This document shows, in pieces, positions 51,159 to 60,075 of a stretch of 64,000 nucleotides of DNA. This stretch comes from JAFGOG01 sp034429215. Its GTDB lineage: Bacteria; Chloroflexota; Anaerolineae; JAAYZQ01. Positions within the stretch are counted from its first letter, which is position 1. Every line of letters begins with the position of its first letter. Made by a program: the position numbers and the translations under genes. The stretch spans positions 1 through 64,000 of the forward strand of contig DAOUGI010000109.1 in the NCBI GenBank assembly GCA_034429215.1. The letters run 5' to 3'. A model generated the notes under the pieces. The model saw only the letters and a program-made list of their open reading frames with translations. It made no database searches and was not told the origin of the DNA.

Positions 51159-52574
51159 ATGACGGAGCAAGTACCGGCAACTGCGTCTCGCCCAGAGCCC
51201 TTCAGTTTCGTGTGGCGCCTGTTCTCCGCGCCGGTCACGTTGCTGATCCTACTGGCGCTGCTGGCTGCATCCCTCATCCTGAGCACACTGATCCCCCAGA
51301 TCCCGCCGGATACCTCCGCCAATTCTCAGTCCTGGCTGGTGCTCCAGCCTGAGGCCCTGAGCCCGAGCAATGACCTGGCTCAAGCCCTGGGCCTGTATGG
51401 CATTTACGATGCTTTCTGGTTTCGCCTGTTGTTGGTCCTGACCGGCCTAGCCCTATTTGTCTGGGCGATCGAGTCAGCCGAGCCGGCCTGGCGCGCCAGC
51501 CGGGGACGCTGGACGCCGTCTGCCCTGGCATCGTGGGGCAGCCATCCGCTTCGGACTCGCCTGCTCGTGTCGTGTACTCCAGCCCAGGTTCAGGCGAAGC
51601 TGGGCAGCTATTTGGCCGGCCGTGGCTACCGGATGACTGAGGTAACTCGATCCCAGGGCATCGAGACGGCCCCCAACTGGGTTGCCAGTCGGCGCAGAGC
51701 TCTGCTCTGGGCACGGCCGTTGGCCTTTGCCGGCCTGCTGCTGGCATTGTTGGGCCTGGCAATTGTGGCCATCTGGGGCTGGCAAAGCGGTCGGTGGCAG
51801 CCGGCTGTTGGCGAGCGTCTGGTGGTGGGCCACGGCACGGGCTATACGATCCGCCTGGACGCTTTTAAGCCGCTCACCGCCGTTGAGGGCAAGCCCGACG
51901 GCGGGCAATATGAGAGCCGGATAACCTGGCTGGTGGGCGATCAACCGGTCGGCCAGGGCATGGCCGGCGTCGGCCGGCCGGCCACCCGAGATGGATTGGC
52001 CGTGCGCCAGATTGACTATGTGCCCGATGTCACGCTTCGCGGCGTGGACCAGGCGGGCAAGCCGGTGTCTTTTCTGCCGGGAGGGGTAACCTCGCAGGCG
52101 GCTGAGCAGGTCAGCCTGGCTTTTGGCTCATCCGAGACCCAGCAAGTGATCGTGCTGCCCGACCAGGGTTTCTTTTTGCTGCTGGACCTCGATCCCACCT
52201 CGGATGGAGCTGATCCTTTGCTCCGCCTGGCATTGCTGCGCAGCGCTGAGGCCGAACAGCAGTCGCTGGCAGTCCTGCGCCAGAGCGGCGAGGTCAGCTT
52301 TGACGGTCTGAAGCTCGATGTTGACCTTGGCTACCGGCCTGTCGTGCAGGTGGATTATCGGCCGGGCATGACCCTGGTGATTGCCGGGATCGTCCTGGCC
52401 GTCGTAGGCCTGGCGGTGGGCCGGCTGTTTGGCTCCCGGCTGGTGTGGGTAGCTGTGGCGCCGGCCGAAGACAAGACTGCGGTTCACCTGTTGGCGTTCG
52501 GCGGCGTCGGGGAAAGCGACGGTTTTTTGCAATTGGCCGCCCAACTGCAGGAGGGACTGACCGATGCCGTCTGA
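51159..52574 (+). CDS. resB: ResB-like cytochrome c biogenesis protein
   Basis: 471-aa membrane protein of System II cytochrome c maturation (ResB/Ccs1), which with CcsA passes heme to apocytochrome c outside the membrane. Helices lie near 25-48, 87-105, 186-208 and 405-425, with the large extracytoplasmic loop between the last two. FVWRLFSAPVTLLILLALLAASLILSTLIPQ is the typical start. It overlaps the next gene by 11 nt, so both are coupled. Confidence 0.85.
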   Translation: MTEQVPATASRPEPFSFVWRLFSAPVTLLILLALLAASLILSTLIPQIPPDTSANSQSWLVLQPEALSPSNDLAQALGLYGIYDAFWFRLLLVLTGLALFVWAIESAEPAWRASRGRWTPSALASWGSHPLRTRLLVSCTPAQVQAKLGSYLAGRGYRMTEVTRSQGIETAPNWVASRRRALLWARPLAFAGLLLALLGLAIVAIWGWQSGRWQPAVGERLVVGHGTGYTIRLDAFKPLTAVEGKPDGGQYESRITWLVGDQPVGQGMAGVGRPATRDGLAVRQIDYVPDVTLRGVDQAGKPVSFLPGGVTSQAAEQVSLAFGSSETQQVIVLPDQGFFLLLDLDPTSDGADPLLRLALLRSAEAEQQSLAVLRQSGEVSFDGLKLDVDLGYRPVVQVDYRPGMTLVIAGIVLAVVGLAVGRLFGSRLVWVAVAPAEDKTAVHLLAFGGVGESDGFLQLAAQLQEGLTDAV

Positions 52575-53379
52575 GGCGTGGGCCCTTACTGTGGCCGCTT
52601 TGTTGCTCGCGGCAGCGGCTGTTGTGGAGGTGGTGGCCCTGGTGACCGGCCCGGCTGGCACAGGGCGGCCGCGGTTGCCCGGCTTGTGGCTGACCGCTGC
52701 TGCCATGGCCGCCCTGATCGTGGCCCTGGCGCTGGCAGTGGCCGCCCGGCAGGCGTGGTCGCCTTTTGACCTGCAACAGATAGCCATTTCCCTGGCGGCG
52801 GCGACGCTGATCATCTACCTGGCGCTGGCTGTTGGCTTTAGGACCGGCAGCGCGGGCCTGCCGGTTAGCCTGGCCATCCTTGCGCTCACCCTGTTTGCCC
52901 GGCTCTGCGCCGGGCCCGGCGGATCCGCACCAGACGCCATCCACCGCGGACTGGCCGTTCAGATCCAGTGGGCATGTTTCATCGTGGGGTCCGGTGGAGC
53001 GATCGTCGCCGGCTGCGCGGGGCTGGCGCTGGCGAGTCGAACCAGGCTGATCGGGCACGGCCGCGAGCTGGCCTGGCCGCGCCGGGCTGATTTGCACCAT
53101 GTCTTGAGCGTGGCCGCGGTCCTGGCAGCAGTGGCGCTGGCGGCAGGGTTGGCAACAGGGACGTGGTGGGCCTGGCAGGCGACCGGATCGCCAGGGACGG
53201 GCGATCCGCGAGTGGCGTGGCTGGTTGCGGCTTGGCTGGTGGTGTTGATGGTTGTGTGGACCGATCGCCTTGGCGAGCGCTCGGGCCGCTGGGCTGCCGG
53301 ACTGGCATTCGCGGCGGCCGTCTTGGTCGTCGTCGGGCTGCTGGCTGTGACCGACCTGCGCCTGGTTTTGGGGCTGTAG
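52564..53379 (+). CDS. CcsA-like multi-helix membrane protein (divergent)
   Basis: 271-aa protein with seven or eight hydrophobic helices. Its coupling to resB and the stretch GTWWAWQATGSPGTGDPRVAWLVAAWLV, which resembles the WG-x-YW-x-WDPKE-x-W heme-handling loop of CcsA, suggest a CcsA/CcmC-type partner. The tryptophan-rich motif is degenerate, with no WDPKE, so heme handling is uncertain. His98-like residues in DAIHRG and DLHHVLS could be axial ligands. It is also possibly only a structural relative. Confidence 0.5.
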   Translation: MPSEAWALTVAALLLAAAAVVEVVALVTGPAGTGRPRLPGLWLTAAAMAALIVALALAVAARQAWSPFDLQQIAISLAAATLIIYLALAVGFRTGSAGLPVSLAILALTLFARLCAGPGGSAPDAIHRGLAVQIQWACFIVGSGGAIVAGCAGLALASRTRLIGHGRELAWPRRADLHHVLSVAAVLAAVALAAGLATGTWWAWQATGSPGTGDPRVAWLVAAWLVVLMVVWTDRLGERSGRWAAGLAFAAAVLVVVGLLAVTDLRLVLGL

Positions 53380-53413
53380 CGGACGGGCTCGATTACTAAA
53401 ACAGGAGGAGAGG

Positions 53414-54046
53414 ATGGAACCGGTCATCATTGGCGTGGCAGGTGGCACCGGCTCGGGCAAGACGACGATTGCCCACGCAGTTCTAGAGCGGGCTGGCGCA
53501 GAGCCGCATGGGCGCGTTTCGCTCATCCAGCATGATGCCTATTACAGGGACCTGAGCAATCTACCCCTGGCGCAAAGGGCGGCGCAGAACTTTGACCACC
53601 CCGACTCGCTGGAGAACGAGCTGCTGATCGCTCACCTGAGAAGGCTAAAGCAGGGACGGGCCATTGACGTGCCGGTCTATGACTTTACGACCCATACTCG
53701 CACCAGCGAGACGCAGCGCATTGGGCCTAATCCGGTTATCATCGTCGAGGGGATCTTGATCTTTGCCGACGAGGCACTGCGCCGCCTGATGGACGTCAAG
53801 ATCTATGTCGATACCGACGCCGACATCCGTTTCATCCGCCGCCTGGAGCGCGACGTTGCCGAGCGGGGCCGGACCGTCGAGTCGGTCATCCGCCAATACA
53901 TGGCCACGGTGCGGCCGATGCACCAGGAATTTGTCGAGCCGAGCAAGCGGTACGCCGACATCATCATCCCCGAAGGGGGCTTTAACGAAGTGGCTATTGA
54001 CCTGGTTGCGTCGCGGATCAAGACTTTGCTGGAGGCAGCCAAATGA
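53414..54046 (+). CDS. udk: Uridine kinase
   Basis: 210-aa salvage kinase converting uridine/cytidine to UMP/CMP. The P-loop is GGTGSGKT (10-17), followed by LIQHDAYYRDLSNLPLAQRAAQNFDHPDSLE and VPVYDFTTHTR, all diagnostic. AGGAGGAGAGG precedes the ATG. Its last codons overlap the start of the oxidoreductase gene (ATGA), so it sits in the same unit as the UDP-sugar genes that follow. Confidence 0.95.
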   Translation: MEPVIIGVAGGTGSGKTTIAHAVLERAGAEPHGRVSLIQHDAYYRDLSNLPLAQRAAQNFDHPDSLENELLIAHLRRLKQGRAIDVPVYDFTTHTRTSETQRIGPNPVIIVEGILIFADEALRRLMDVKIYVDTDADIRFIRRLERDVAERGRTVESVIRQYMATVRPMHQEFVEPSKRYADIIIPEGGFNEVAIDLVASRIKTLLEAAK

Positions 54047-55047
54047 TCGTCCTGGGGCAGGTAGGGCTGGGCTATTGGGGCCCCAACTTGTTGCGTAACT
54101 TTCAGGCTCTGCCGACCGCCAAGGTGAAGGTGCTGTGCGACCTCAACGCCGAGGCGCTGTCCCGCGCCGGCGAGCGCTATCCCGAGCTGCTGCGGACCAC
54201 CGAGTTCGCCGACCTGCTCCGCGACCCAGAGATCGGGGCGGTCGTGGTCAGCTCGTCGGCGACGACCCATTACCGTCTGGCTCGGGCTGCCCTGGAGGCC
54301 GGCAAGCATGTCTTTGTCGAGAAACCGATCGCCCTCCACGCGGGCGAGGCCGAGACGCTGATCCGGCTGGCCGACGAGCGCGGCCTGGTGTTGATGGTCG
54401 GCCACCTGCTGCTCTACCACCCGGCCGTCACCCAGCTCAAAGAGCTGTTGGACGGCGGCCAATTGGGTGCCATCTATTACCTGTACAGCGAGCGGCGCAA
54501 CCTGGGCAAGGTGCGCCACGACGAGAATGCGATGTGGAGCCTGGCGCCCCACGATATTGCGGTGGCGCTGTACCTGTTGGGCGAGATGCCGGTGGCGGTG
54601 AGCGCCCACGGGCAGGCCTATTTGCAGCCGGGCATCGAGGACACGGTCTTTTTCACGCTGCGCTTTGCCGACGGCCGCCTGGTTCACAGCCACGTGAGCT
54701 GGCTGGATCCCCACAAGGTGCGGCGCCTGACGGTAGTCGGTAGCCGCCAGATGGCCGTGTTCGACGACGTCGAGCCGTCGGAAAAGCTGCGTATCTACGA
54801 TAAGGGTGTGGATCGCACGCCCGAGTACGACTCGTACGGCGATGCGCTGACGCTACGCTTTGGCGACATCTATGTCCCACACCTGGAAATGCAGGAGCCG
54901 CTGCGGCTGGAATGCCAGCACTTTATCGATTGCGTGGCCGATGGCCGCCAGCCGCGGTCGGATGGGCGAAATGGCTTGGCGGTGCTGCGCGTGCTCGAAT
55001 GTTTACAACAATCACTCGATAGTGAAGGGAGCTTGGTAAGACTATGA
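54043..55047 (+). CDS. Gfo/Idh/MocA oxidoreductase, WbpB-like
   Basis: 334-aa NAD(P)-dependent sugar dehydrogenase. The Rossmann site is GQVGLGYWGPNLLRNF, and EKPIALHAGEAETLI carries the family EKP motif. The gene order with an acyltransferase and a DegT-type aminotransferase matches WbpB-WbpD-WbpE, which turn UDP-GlcNAcA into UDP-diacetamido-dideoxy-glucuronate for surface polysaccharide. WbpB would oxidise C3. It overlaps both neighbours by 4 nt. Confidence 0.85.
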   Translation: MIVLGQVGLGYWGPNLLRNFQALPTAKVKVLCDLNAEALSRAGERYPELLRTTEFADLLRDPEIGAVVVSSSATTHYRLARAALEAGKHVFVEKPIALHAGEAETLIRLADERGLVLMVGHLLLYHPAVTQLKELLDGGQLGAIYYLYSERRNLGKVRHDENAMWSLAPHDIAVALYLLGEMPVAVSAHGQAYLQPGIEDTVFFTLRFADGRLVHSHVSWLDPHKVRRLTVVGSRQMAVFDDVEPSEKLRIYDKGVDRTPEYDSYGDALTLRFGDIYVPHLEMQEPLRLECQHFIDCVADGRQPRSDGRNGLAVLRVLECLQQSLDSEGSLVRL

Positions 55048-55796
55048 CTTGGGAAAAGATTGGCATCGATCCTACCGCCGTGATCGGCGAGGGCTGTGAA
55101 TTTGGACGCAATGCCGTCGTTGAGGCAGGCGCTCGTCTGGGCCCGCGATGTGTCGTTGGGCACAACGCCGTCGTCCACGCCGGAACGGTCCTGGGCGAGG
55201 GGGTGGTGGTCGGCGACAACGCCGTCGTCGGCCGGCAGCCGCGCCCCAGCCCGACCAGCACCGTCAAGATCGGTGAGCCGCTGCCCGGTCTGGCCGTTGG
55301 CGACGGTTCGACCATCGGCGCCGGGGCGATCGTCTACGCCGGCACGACGGTCGGCCGCCAGACGATGATCGCCGACCAAGCCTTTGTCCGCGAGCGGTGC
55401 GCCATTGGCGATTACGTGGTCGTCGGCCACGGCGTGACGGTGGAGAACGAAACGACGATTGGCGATTACACCAAGATCCAGACTGGCGCCTATGTCACTG
55501 CCTACATGACCGTCGAGGATCACGTCTTTATCGCGCCGGGGGTCTATACGACCAACGATAACTTTATGGGACGTACGCCCGAGCGGTTCAAGTTTCGCAA
55601 AGGGGCGACGATCCGCTCCGGGGCGCGGGTGGGGGCCAACACCACGCTGCTGCCGGGCGTCGAGATCGGGCGCGAGGCGTTCGTCGCCGCCGGGGCGGTG
55701 GTCACCCGCGACGTGCCGCCGGCCACCCTGGTGATGGGCGTGCCGGCCCGGGCGGTGCGGGCTGTGCCCGAGCGGGAGTGGGCCGAAAACCAGTAG
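55044..55796 (+). CDS. Left-handed beta-helix acyltransferase, WbpD-like
   Basis: 250-aa hexapeptide-repeat transferase, longer than typical WbpD (about 190 aa) owing to extra N-terminal coils (IGEGCEFGRNAVVEAGARLGPRCVVG). The C-terminal coils IAPGVYTTNDNFMGR and GARVGANTTLLPGVEIG...AGAVVTRDVPPATLVMGVPAR are typical. It would acetylate the C3 amino group made by the aminotransferase. The start ATG overlaps the oxidoreductase stop by 4 nt. Confidence 0.87.
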   Translation: MTWEKIGIDPTAVIGEGCEFGRNAVVEAGARLGPRCVVGHNAVVHAGTVLGEGVVVGDNAVVGRQPRPSPTSTVKIGEPLPGLAVGDGSTIGAGAIVYAGTTVGRQTMIADQAFVRERCAIGDYVVVGHGVTVENETTIGDYTKIQTGAYVTAYMTVEDHVFIAPGVYTTNDNFMGRTPERFKFRKGATIRSGARVGANTTLLPGVEIGREAFVAAGAVVTRDVPPATLVMGVPARAVRAVPEREWAENQ

Positions 55797-55866
55797 TAAT
55801 TGGACCTTTCCCCCTTTTTTCTGGGTGATGGTAACCTGGCGTAATTCTATTCTGAGGATAAGCACA

Positions 55867-56967
55867 ATGACGATATCAATTCTTGACTTACGGGCGCAAT
55901 ACCACTCTATCAAGCAGGAGATCGACGATGCCGTCGGCGGCGTGCTCGAATCGGGGGCCTTTATCCTGGGACCGAACGTCAAGGCCCTTGAGCAGGAGGT
56001 CGCCCGCGCCTGTGGCTGCAGCTATGGCATCGGCATGGCCTCGGGCACCGATGCCCTGCGCCTGGCCATGGACGCGCTGCAGATCGGCCCCGGCGACGAA
56101 GTGATTACCACGCCGTTCACCTTTGTCGCCACGGCTAACACTGTGTCGCGGGCCGGGGCAACCCCGGTGTTCGTCGACATCGATCCCCGGACCTTTAACA
56201 TCGATCCGGCCAAGATCGAGGCGGCCATCACCGAGCGAACAAAAGCGATTGTGCCGGTGCACCTCTACGGCCAGCCGTGTGACATGAAGCCGATCATGGA
56301 GCTGGCTGCCCGCCATGGCCTGCCGGTGATCGAGGACAGTGCCCAGGCGATCGGCGCGACCTATGACGGCCGGCCGGTCAGCTCGTTTGGCGTCATCGGC
56401 TGCTTTAGCTTTTACCCGACCAAGAACCTGGGCGCCTACGGCGATGCCGGCATGGCCGTGACCGGTGACCAGGAGATCGCGGCCTTGCTCGACGTGCTGC
56501 GCCGCCACGGCGGGCGGGTCAAGTATTACCACGAGCGGATCGGCTACAACAGCCGGCTGGACGAGATCCAGGCGGCGATCCTGCGCGTCAAGCTGCGCCA
56601 TCTGGAAGAGTGGACCGCCGCGCGGCGGCGGGTCGCCGCGCGCTACGACGAGCTGCTGGCCGGCGCGCCGGTTATTACCCCTTACCAGGCGCCCAACGCC
56701 AAGCACGTTTTCCACCAGTACACCATCCGCGCGCCGCGGCGGGATGAGCTGGAGGCCTTTCTCAAGAATCGGGGCATCGGCACCATGATCTATTACCCGG
56801 TGCCGCTGCACCGCCAGGAGATCTATGCCGACCTGGGCCAGGGGCCGGGCAGCTTGCCCGAGGCCGAGCGGGCTGCCCAGGAGGTCCTGTCGTTGCCGAT
56901 CTATCCGGAACTGGCCAACGGGCAAATCGAGGAAGTGGCTGCCGCTATCTGTCAGTTCTACGCCTAG
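55867..56967 (+). CDS. DegT/DnrJ/EryC1 aminotransferase, WbpE-like
   Basis: 366-aa PLP-dependent sugar aminotransferase. Lys186 in SFYPTKNLGAYGDAG is the PLP lysine, with Asp157 (IEDSAQAIGA) and MASGTDALRLAMDAL for cofactor binding. In the pathway it would aminate the 3-keto sugar made by the WbpB-like enzyme. GAGGA precedes ATG 55867; ATG 55825 is a weaker alternative. A 70-nt gap separates it from the acyltransferase gene. Confidence 0.9.
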   Translation: MTISILDLRAQYHSIKQEIDDAVGGVLESGAFILGPNVKALEQEVARACGCSYGIGMASGTDALRLAMDALQIGPGDEVITTPFTFVATANTVSRAGATPVFVDIDPRTFNIDPAKIEAAITERTKAIVPVHLYGQPCDMKPIMELAARHGLPVIEDSAQAIGATYDGRPVSSFGVIGCFSFYPTKNLGAYGDAGMAVTGDQEIAALLDVLRRHGGRVKYYHERIGYNSRLDEIQAAILRVKLRHLEEWTAARRRVAARYDELLAGAPVITPYQAPNAKHVFHQYTIRAPRRDELEAFLKNRGIGTMIYYPVPLHRQEIYADLGQGPGSLPEAERAAQEVLSLPIYPELANGQIEEVAAAICQFYA

Positions 56968-57004
56968 AACCCCAGACCTCGGAGGTCTTGGCATGGTTGG
57001 CGGT

Positions 57005-57033
57005 TTGACCAATCGCCGGCGCTGTGGTATCAT
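57005..57033 (+). promoter_or_regulatory. Promoter of SRP RNA
   Basis: TTGACC (57005-57010), 17-nt spacer, TATCAT (57028-57033); the RNA 5' stem begins about 5 nt later. Confidence 0.8.
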
Positions 57034-57036
57034 AGC

Positions 57037-57311
57037 CTTGGTCGTGCTAGATGGGGAGCTGGCGGTGCCCTGTACCCGCAATCCGCCGTAGCGGGGTCGA
57101 ACTCCCCCTCGAGGGCTGTGGCCGGTCGGGACTGCTAGGCCAAGCGGCGATGAAAGCTGGGTCCTGCGCGGCAGGAGCCCGTGAAACCCGCCAGGTCCGG
57201 AAGGAAGCAACGGTAAGCGGTTTCTCCTGGGTGCCGCAGGGGCGCCTGGCTGGAGCAGGCTGGTATCGGTAAGCCGGTTGGTCCGGTTCGACAGGGGGTG
57301 CACGACCAGCA
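57037..57311 (+). ncRNA. ffs: Signal recognition particle RNA, long Alu-containing form
   Basis: About 275 nt. The ends pair (TGGTCGTGC at 57039-57047 with GCACGACCA at 57300-57308). The S-domain core with the GGAA tetraloop and asymmetric loop is CCAGGTCCGGAAGGAAGCAA (57191-57210). The 5' part (about 57070-57110) has the folded loops of an Alu domain, as in the Bacillus-type 6S-like SRP RNA rather than the 4.5S form. It binds Ffh and targets membrane and exported proteins. Own promoter and terminator. Confidence 0.95.
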
Positions 57312-57319
57312 CTTATCAG

Positions 57320-57382
57320 GAGCTAGAGTGGCGAGCCTTGAGGATATTCCCAGTCCTGGCTCCCAACTCTAGCTCTTTTTTT
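57320..57382 (+). terminator. Terminator of SRP RNA
   Basis: GAGCTAGAGT (57320-57329) pairs with ACTCTAGCTC (57366-57375), followed by T7. The loop holds a second small stem (GAGCC/GGCTC). Confidence 0.88.
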
Positions 57383-57390
57383 GAGGCTGC

Positions 57391-58662
57391 ATGGCAGAGG
57401 CAATGCTGACGCCGCTTGGAACGGTGATCGTGGTGGGTGGTGGGCCGGCCGGCCTGATGGCCGCCGGGCAGGCGGCCGCTGCCGGCGCACCGGCCGTGCT
57501 GTTGGAGCGGATGGGCCGCCTGGGCACCAAGCTGCGCCTGACCGGCAACGGGCGCTGCAACCTTACCAACCTGGCCGATCTCGACGGCTTCTCGGCCCAT
57601 TTCGGGAAGAACGGCCCTTTCCTGCGCAACGCCTTTGCCCGCTTTTTTGTGCTCGACCTGCTGGCCTTTTTTGAGGGTCTGGGCGTGTCCACGGCGGTCG
57701 AGGAGGGCGGACGGGTCTTTCCGGCCAGCAACGACGCTTGGGACGTGGCCGAGGCGCTGGCCGGTTTTGCCCGGCGGCAGGGCGTCGAGCTGCGGATGCA
57801 CAACCGGGCTGCCCGGCTGCTGCTCGACGGGGATGCGGTGCGAGGGGTGGCCCTCGACGACGGGCAGCAGATCGCCGCAGGAGCGGTGATCGTCGCCACC
57901 GGTGGGGCCTCTTATCCGCAGACCGGCTCGAGCGGCGACGGCTACCGACTGGCCGAGCAGGCCGGCCACCACCTGGCGCCGATCCGGCCGGCGCTGGTGC
58001 CGCTGCTGATTGCCGGGCCCGAGCCGAAGGCGATGATGGGCGTGGCGCTGCACGGCGTCGAGGCGCGCCTGCTGCTGGGCGGCGAGGAGCTGGCCCGCGG
58101 CCTGGGCGAAATGCTGTTCACCCATTACGGGGTGTCGGGGCCGCTGATCTTGACCCTGAGCGGACCGGCAGTGGACCGGATGGACCAGGGGCGGTTGGAG
58201 CTGTCGATTGACCTGCGGCCGGCGCTTCAGACGGAGCAGTTGGACGCCGAGCTGCGCGCCGAGCTGGGGCAGCATGGCCGGCGGACCTTCCGCAACCTGC
58301 TGAAGGCGCTGCTGCCGGCCAAGATGGTGGACGTCGTCGTGGCGCGGACCGGCATCCCGCCCGGCAAGCTGGCCCACCAAGTGACTGCCGCCGAGCGGGC
58401 ACGGCTGCGGGCGCAGCTTCAGGATTTCCGCCTGACGGTGACCGGTCACCGTCCGCTGGTCGAGGCGATGGTCACCGCCGGCGGGGTCGATACCCGCGAG
58501 GTGGACCCGACCACGATGGCCTCGCGGCTGGTCAAAGGATTGTATTTCGCCGGCGAGTTGCTGGACGTGCAGGCTGACACCGGCGGTTTCAACCTCCAGG
58601 CCGCCTTTTCGACCGGCTATGTGGCCGGCCGGGCGGCGGCCGCGTTGCTCACGGGAGGATAG
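57391..58662 (+). CDS. HI0933-family FAD-dependent oxidoreductase
   Basis: 423-aa flavoprotein of the HI0933/YhiN/BaiN family. The FAD-binding site is VIVVGGGPAGLMAAGQAAAAG, followed by the family signature LGTKLRLTGNGRCNLTN; the end has TAGGVDTREVDP-TMASRLVKGLYFAGELLDV-x-GFNLQAAFSTGYVAG. BaiN has bile-acid reductase activity, but most members are of unknown substrate. The ATG is 9 nt after the SRP terminator T-run and lacks a strong ribosome site. Confidence 0.9.
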   Translation: MAEAMLTPLGTVIVVGGGPAGLMAAGQAAAAGAPAVLLERMGRLGTKLRLTGNGRCNLTNLADLDGFSAHFGKNGPFLRNAFARFFVLDLLAFFEGLGVSTAVEEGGRVFPASNDAWDVAEALAGFARRQGVELRMHNRAARLLLDGDAVRGVALDDGQQIAAGAVIVATGGASYPQTGSSGDGYRLAEQAGHHLAPIRPALVPLLIAGPEPKAMMGVALHGVEARLLLGGEELARGLGEMLFTHYGVSGPLILTLSGPAVDRMDQGRLELSIDLRPALQTEQLDAELRAELGQHGRRTFRNLLKALLPAKMVDVVVARTGIPPGKLAHQVTAAERARLRAQLQDFRLTVTGHRPLVEAMVTAGGVDTREVDPTTMASRLVKGLYFAGELLDVQADTGGFNLQAAFSTGYVAGRAAAALLTGG

Positions 58663-58670
58663 GAGGGGGC

Positions 58671-59936
58671 ATGGCAAGGAAAACTGCCATAAAGCGCAGC
58701 GCTGCTTTGGTTATCCTGGCTGCGGCCCTGCTTGCCGTGGCCGGCGGCCCCACCCGGGCCGTCACCCTGCCTCGATCTTCAACTGTCGGCTTTTGCCCGC
58801 CGCTGCCACCACCCACCGGTCAGACCGTCACCGTCGACACCGAGGCCGAGCTGCGCGATCAGGCCTACAACGCCGCTGCCGGGACGACGATATGGATCGC
58901 GCCCGGCGTCTATGACATGCAGAGCTATGTCCATGTGGTCAACGACGGCATCACCCTGCGCGGCCAGAGCGGCGACCGCGACGACGTGGCGCTCGACTTT
59001 GGGGGGATGGTGGGCGGACAGTTCGGCATCCTGGTCGATGCCGACGACGTGACCATCGCCGATCTGACCATCCGCAATGCCAGCGACCACGGCGTGTCGA
59101 TCCAGGGCTGCGACCGCCCGGTGCTCTATAACCTGCACGTCGTGGATATCGGCGACCAGTTGATCAAGGTCAATCCGGCTGGCGATGGCAGTGAGGATGG
59201 CCTGCTGGCTTGCTCCCGCCTGGAGTATACCACGACCGCGCCAGACGAATACACCAACGGCATCAGCGCCCACGATGCCCACCGCTGGGTGGTCCGCGAT
59301 AACCAGTGGTATCGCATCCGCACGCCGGGCGACGCAGCGGCGCCCACCATCCTGTTTTGGTCCGGCTCGACCGACACGGTCGTCGAGCGCAACCTGCTGG
59401 TGGACTGTTATCAGGGCATTGCCTTTGGCAACGCCAGCCACGGCCCCGGCGACCACAGCGGCGGCGTAGTGCGCAACAACATCATCTACGCCTCGCTGCC
59501 TCACGACACCGTGATCGAGATGGTTCACGCCGACGGCTGGCTGGTGGCTCATAATACGGCCCTGCTTCTCGATCCCGCCCCCGGTCTGTGGTGGGGCATG
59601 GAGGCCCGCTATGCCGACAGCCAGGGCACTTTTGCCTACAACCTGACCAACCTGGAGATCTGGGCCGACCGCGATGGGGCGTCGGGCACGCTGACCGGCA
59701 ACGTGACCGATGCCCAGGGGAGTTGGTTCGCCAATGCCGCCGCCGGCGACCTGCATCTGTCCCCTTTGGCGATGGCGGCCATCGACCAGGCAGCGACGCT
59801 GCCCCAGGTGCCCGACGATTACGACGCTGATGTCCGGCCCATCGGCCCTGCTCCTGACGTCGGCGCCGACGAGTACGGCATGCCCCCGGTTTATGACCAT
59901 CGTCTTTACCTGCCGTTGGTGATCAAGGCCTGGTGA
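58671..59936 (+). CDS. Secreted right-handed beta-helix protein, LPLVIK tail
   Basis: 421-aa exported protein. AGGAGGGGGC precedes the ATG; residues 1-30 form a signal peptide. Coils of a parallel beta-helix follow (VHVVNDGITLRGQSGDRDDV, ILVDADDVTIADLTIRNASDHGVSIQGCDRPVLYNLHV), as in pectate-lyase-like or polysaccharide-binding proteins, with late segments GLWWGMEARYADSQGTFAYNLT and DVGADEYGMPP. It ends RLYLPLVIKAW. No catalytic cluster is obvious. Confidence 0.82.
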   Translation: MARKTAIKRSAALVILAAALLAVAGGPTRAVTLPRSSTVGFCPPLPPPTGQTVTVDTEAELRDQAYNAAAGTTIWIAPGVYDMQSYVHVVNDGITLRGQSGDRDDVALDFGGMVGGQFGILVDADDVTIADLTIRNASDHGVSIQGCDRPVLYNLHVVDIGDQLIKVNPAGDGSEDGLLACSRLEYTTTAPDEYTNGISAHDAHRWVVRDNQWYRIRTPGDAAAPTILFWSGSTDTVVERNLLVDCYQGIAFGNASHGPGDHSGGVVRNNIIYASLPHDTVIEMVHADGWLVAHNTALLLDPAPGLWWGMEARYADSQGTFAYNLTNLEIWADRDGASGTLTGNVTDAQGSWFANAAAGDLHLSPLAMAAIDQAATLPQVPDDYDADVRPIGPAPDVGADEYGMPPVYDHRLYLPLVIKAW

Positions 59937-59991
59937 GCCTCCTGTGTCGCACGTTGCCTGTGTCGCAGGCGCTCTGTTACGGGCAACCCGC

Positions 59992-60020
59992 TTGCCGCTC
60001 TGCGCCATTTCGTGTATAAT
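59992..60020 (+). promoter_or_regulatory. Promoter of the YabE-like/rsmA unit
   Basis: TTGCCG (59992-59997), 17-nt spacer, TATAAT (60015-60020); start codon at 60076. Confidence 0.72.
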
Positions 60021-60075
60021 TCGACCATACCGGCGACAGGGCGACCTGTCGCCAGGATGTCTGTCAGTTTGACAA

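Noticed and set aside
55888..57312. Minus-strand open frame of 474 codons over the aminotransferase and SRP RNA
   Set aside because: Antisense to a clear PLP enzyme and to a structured RNA.
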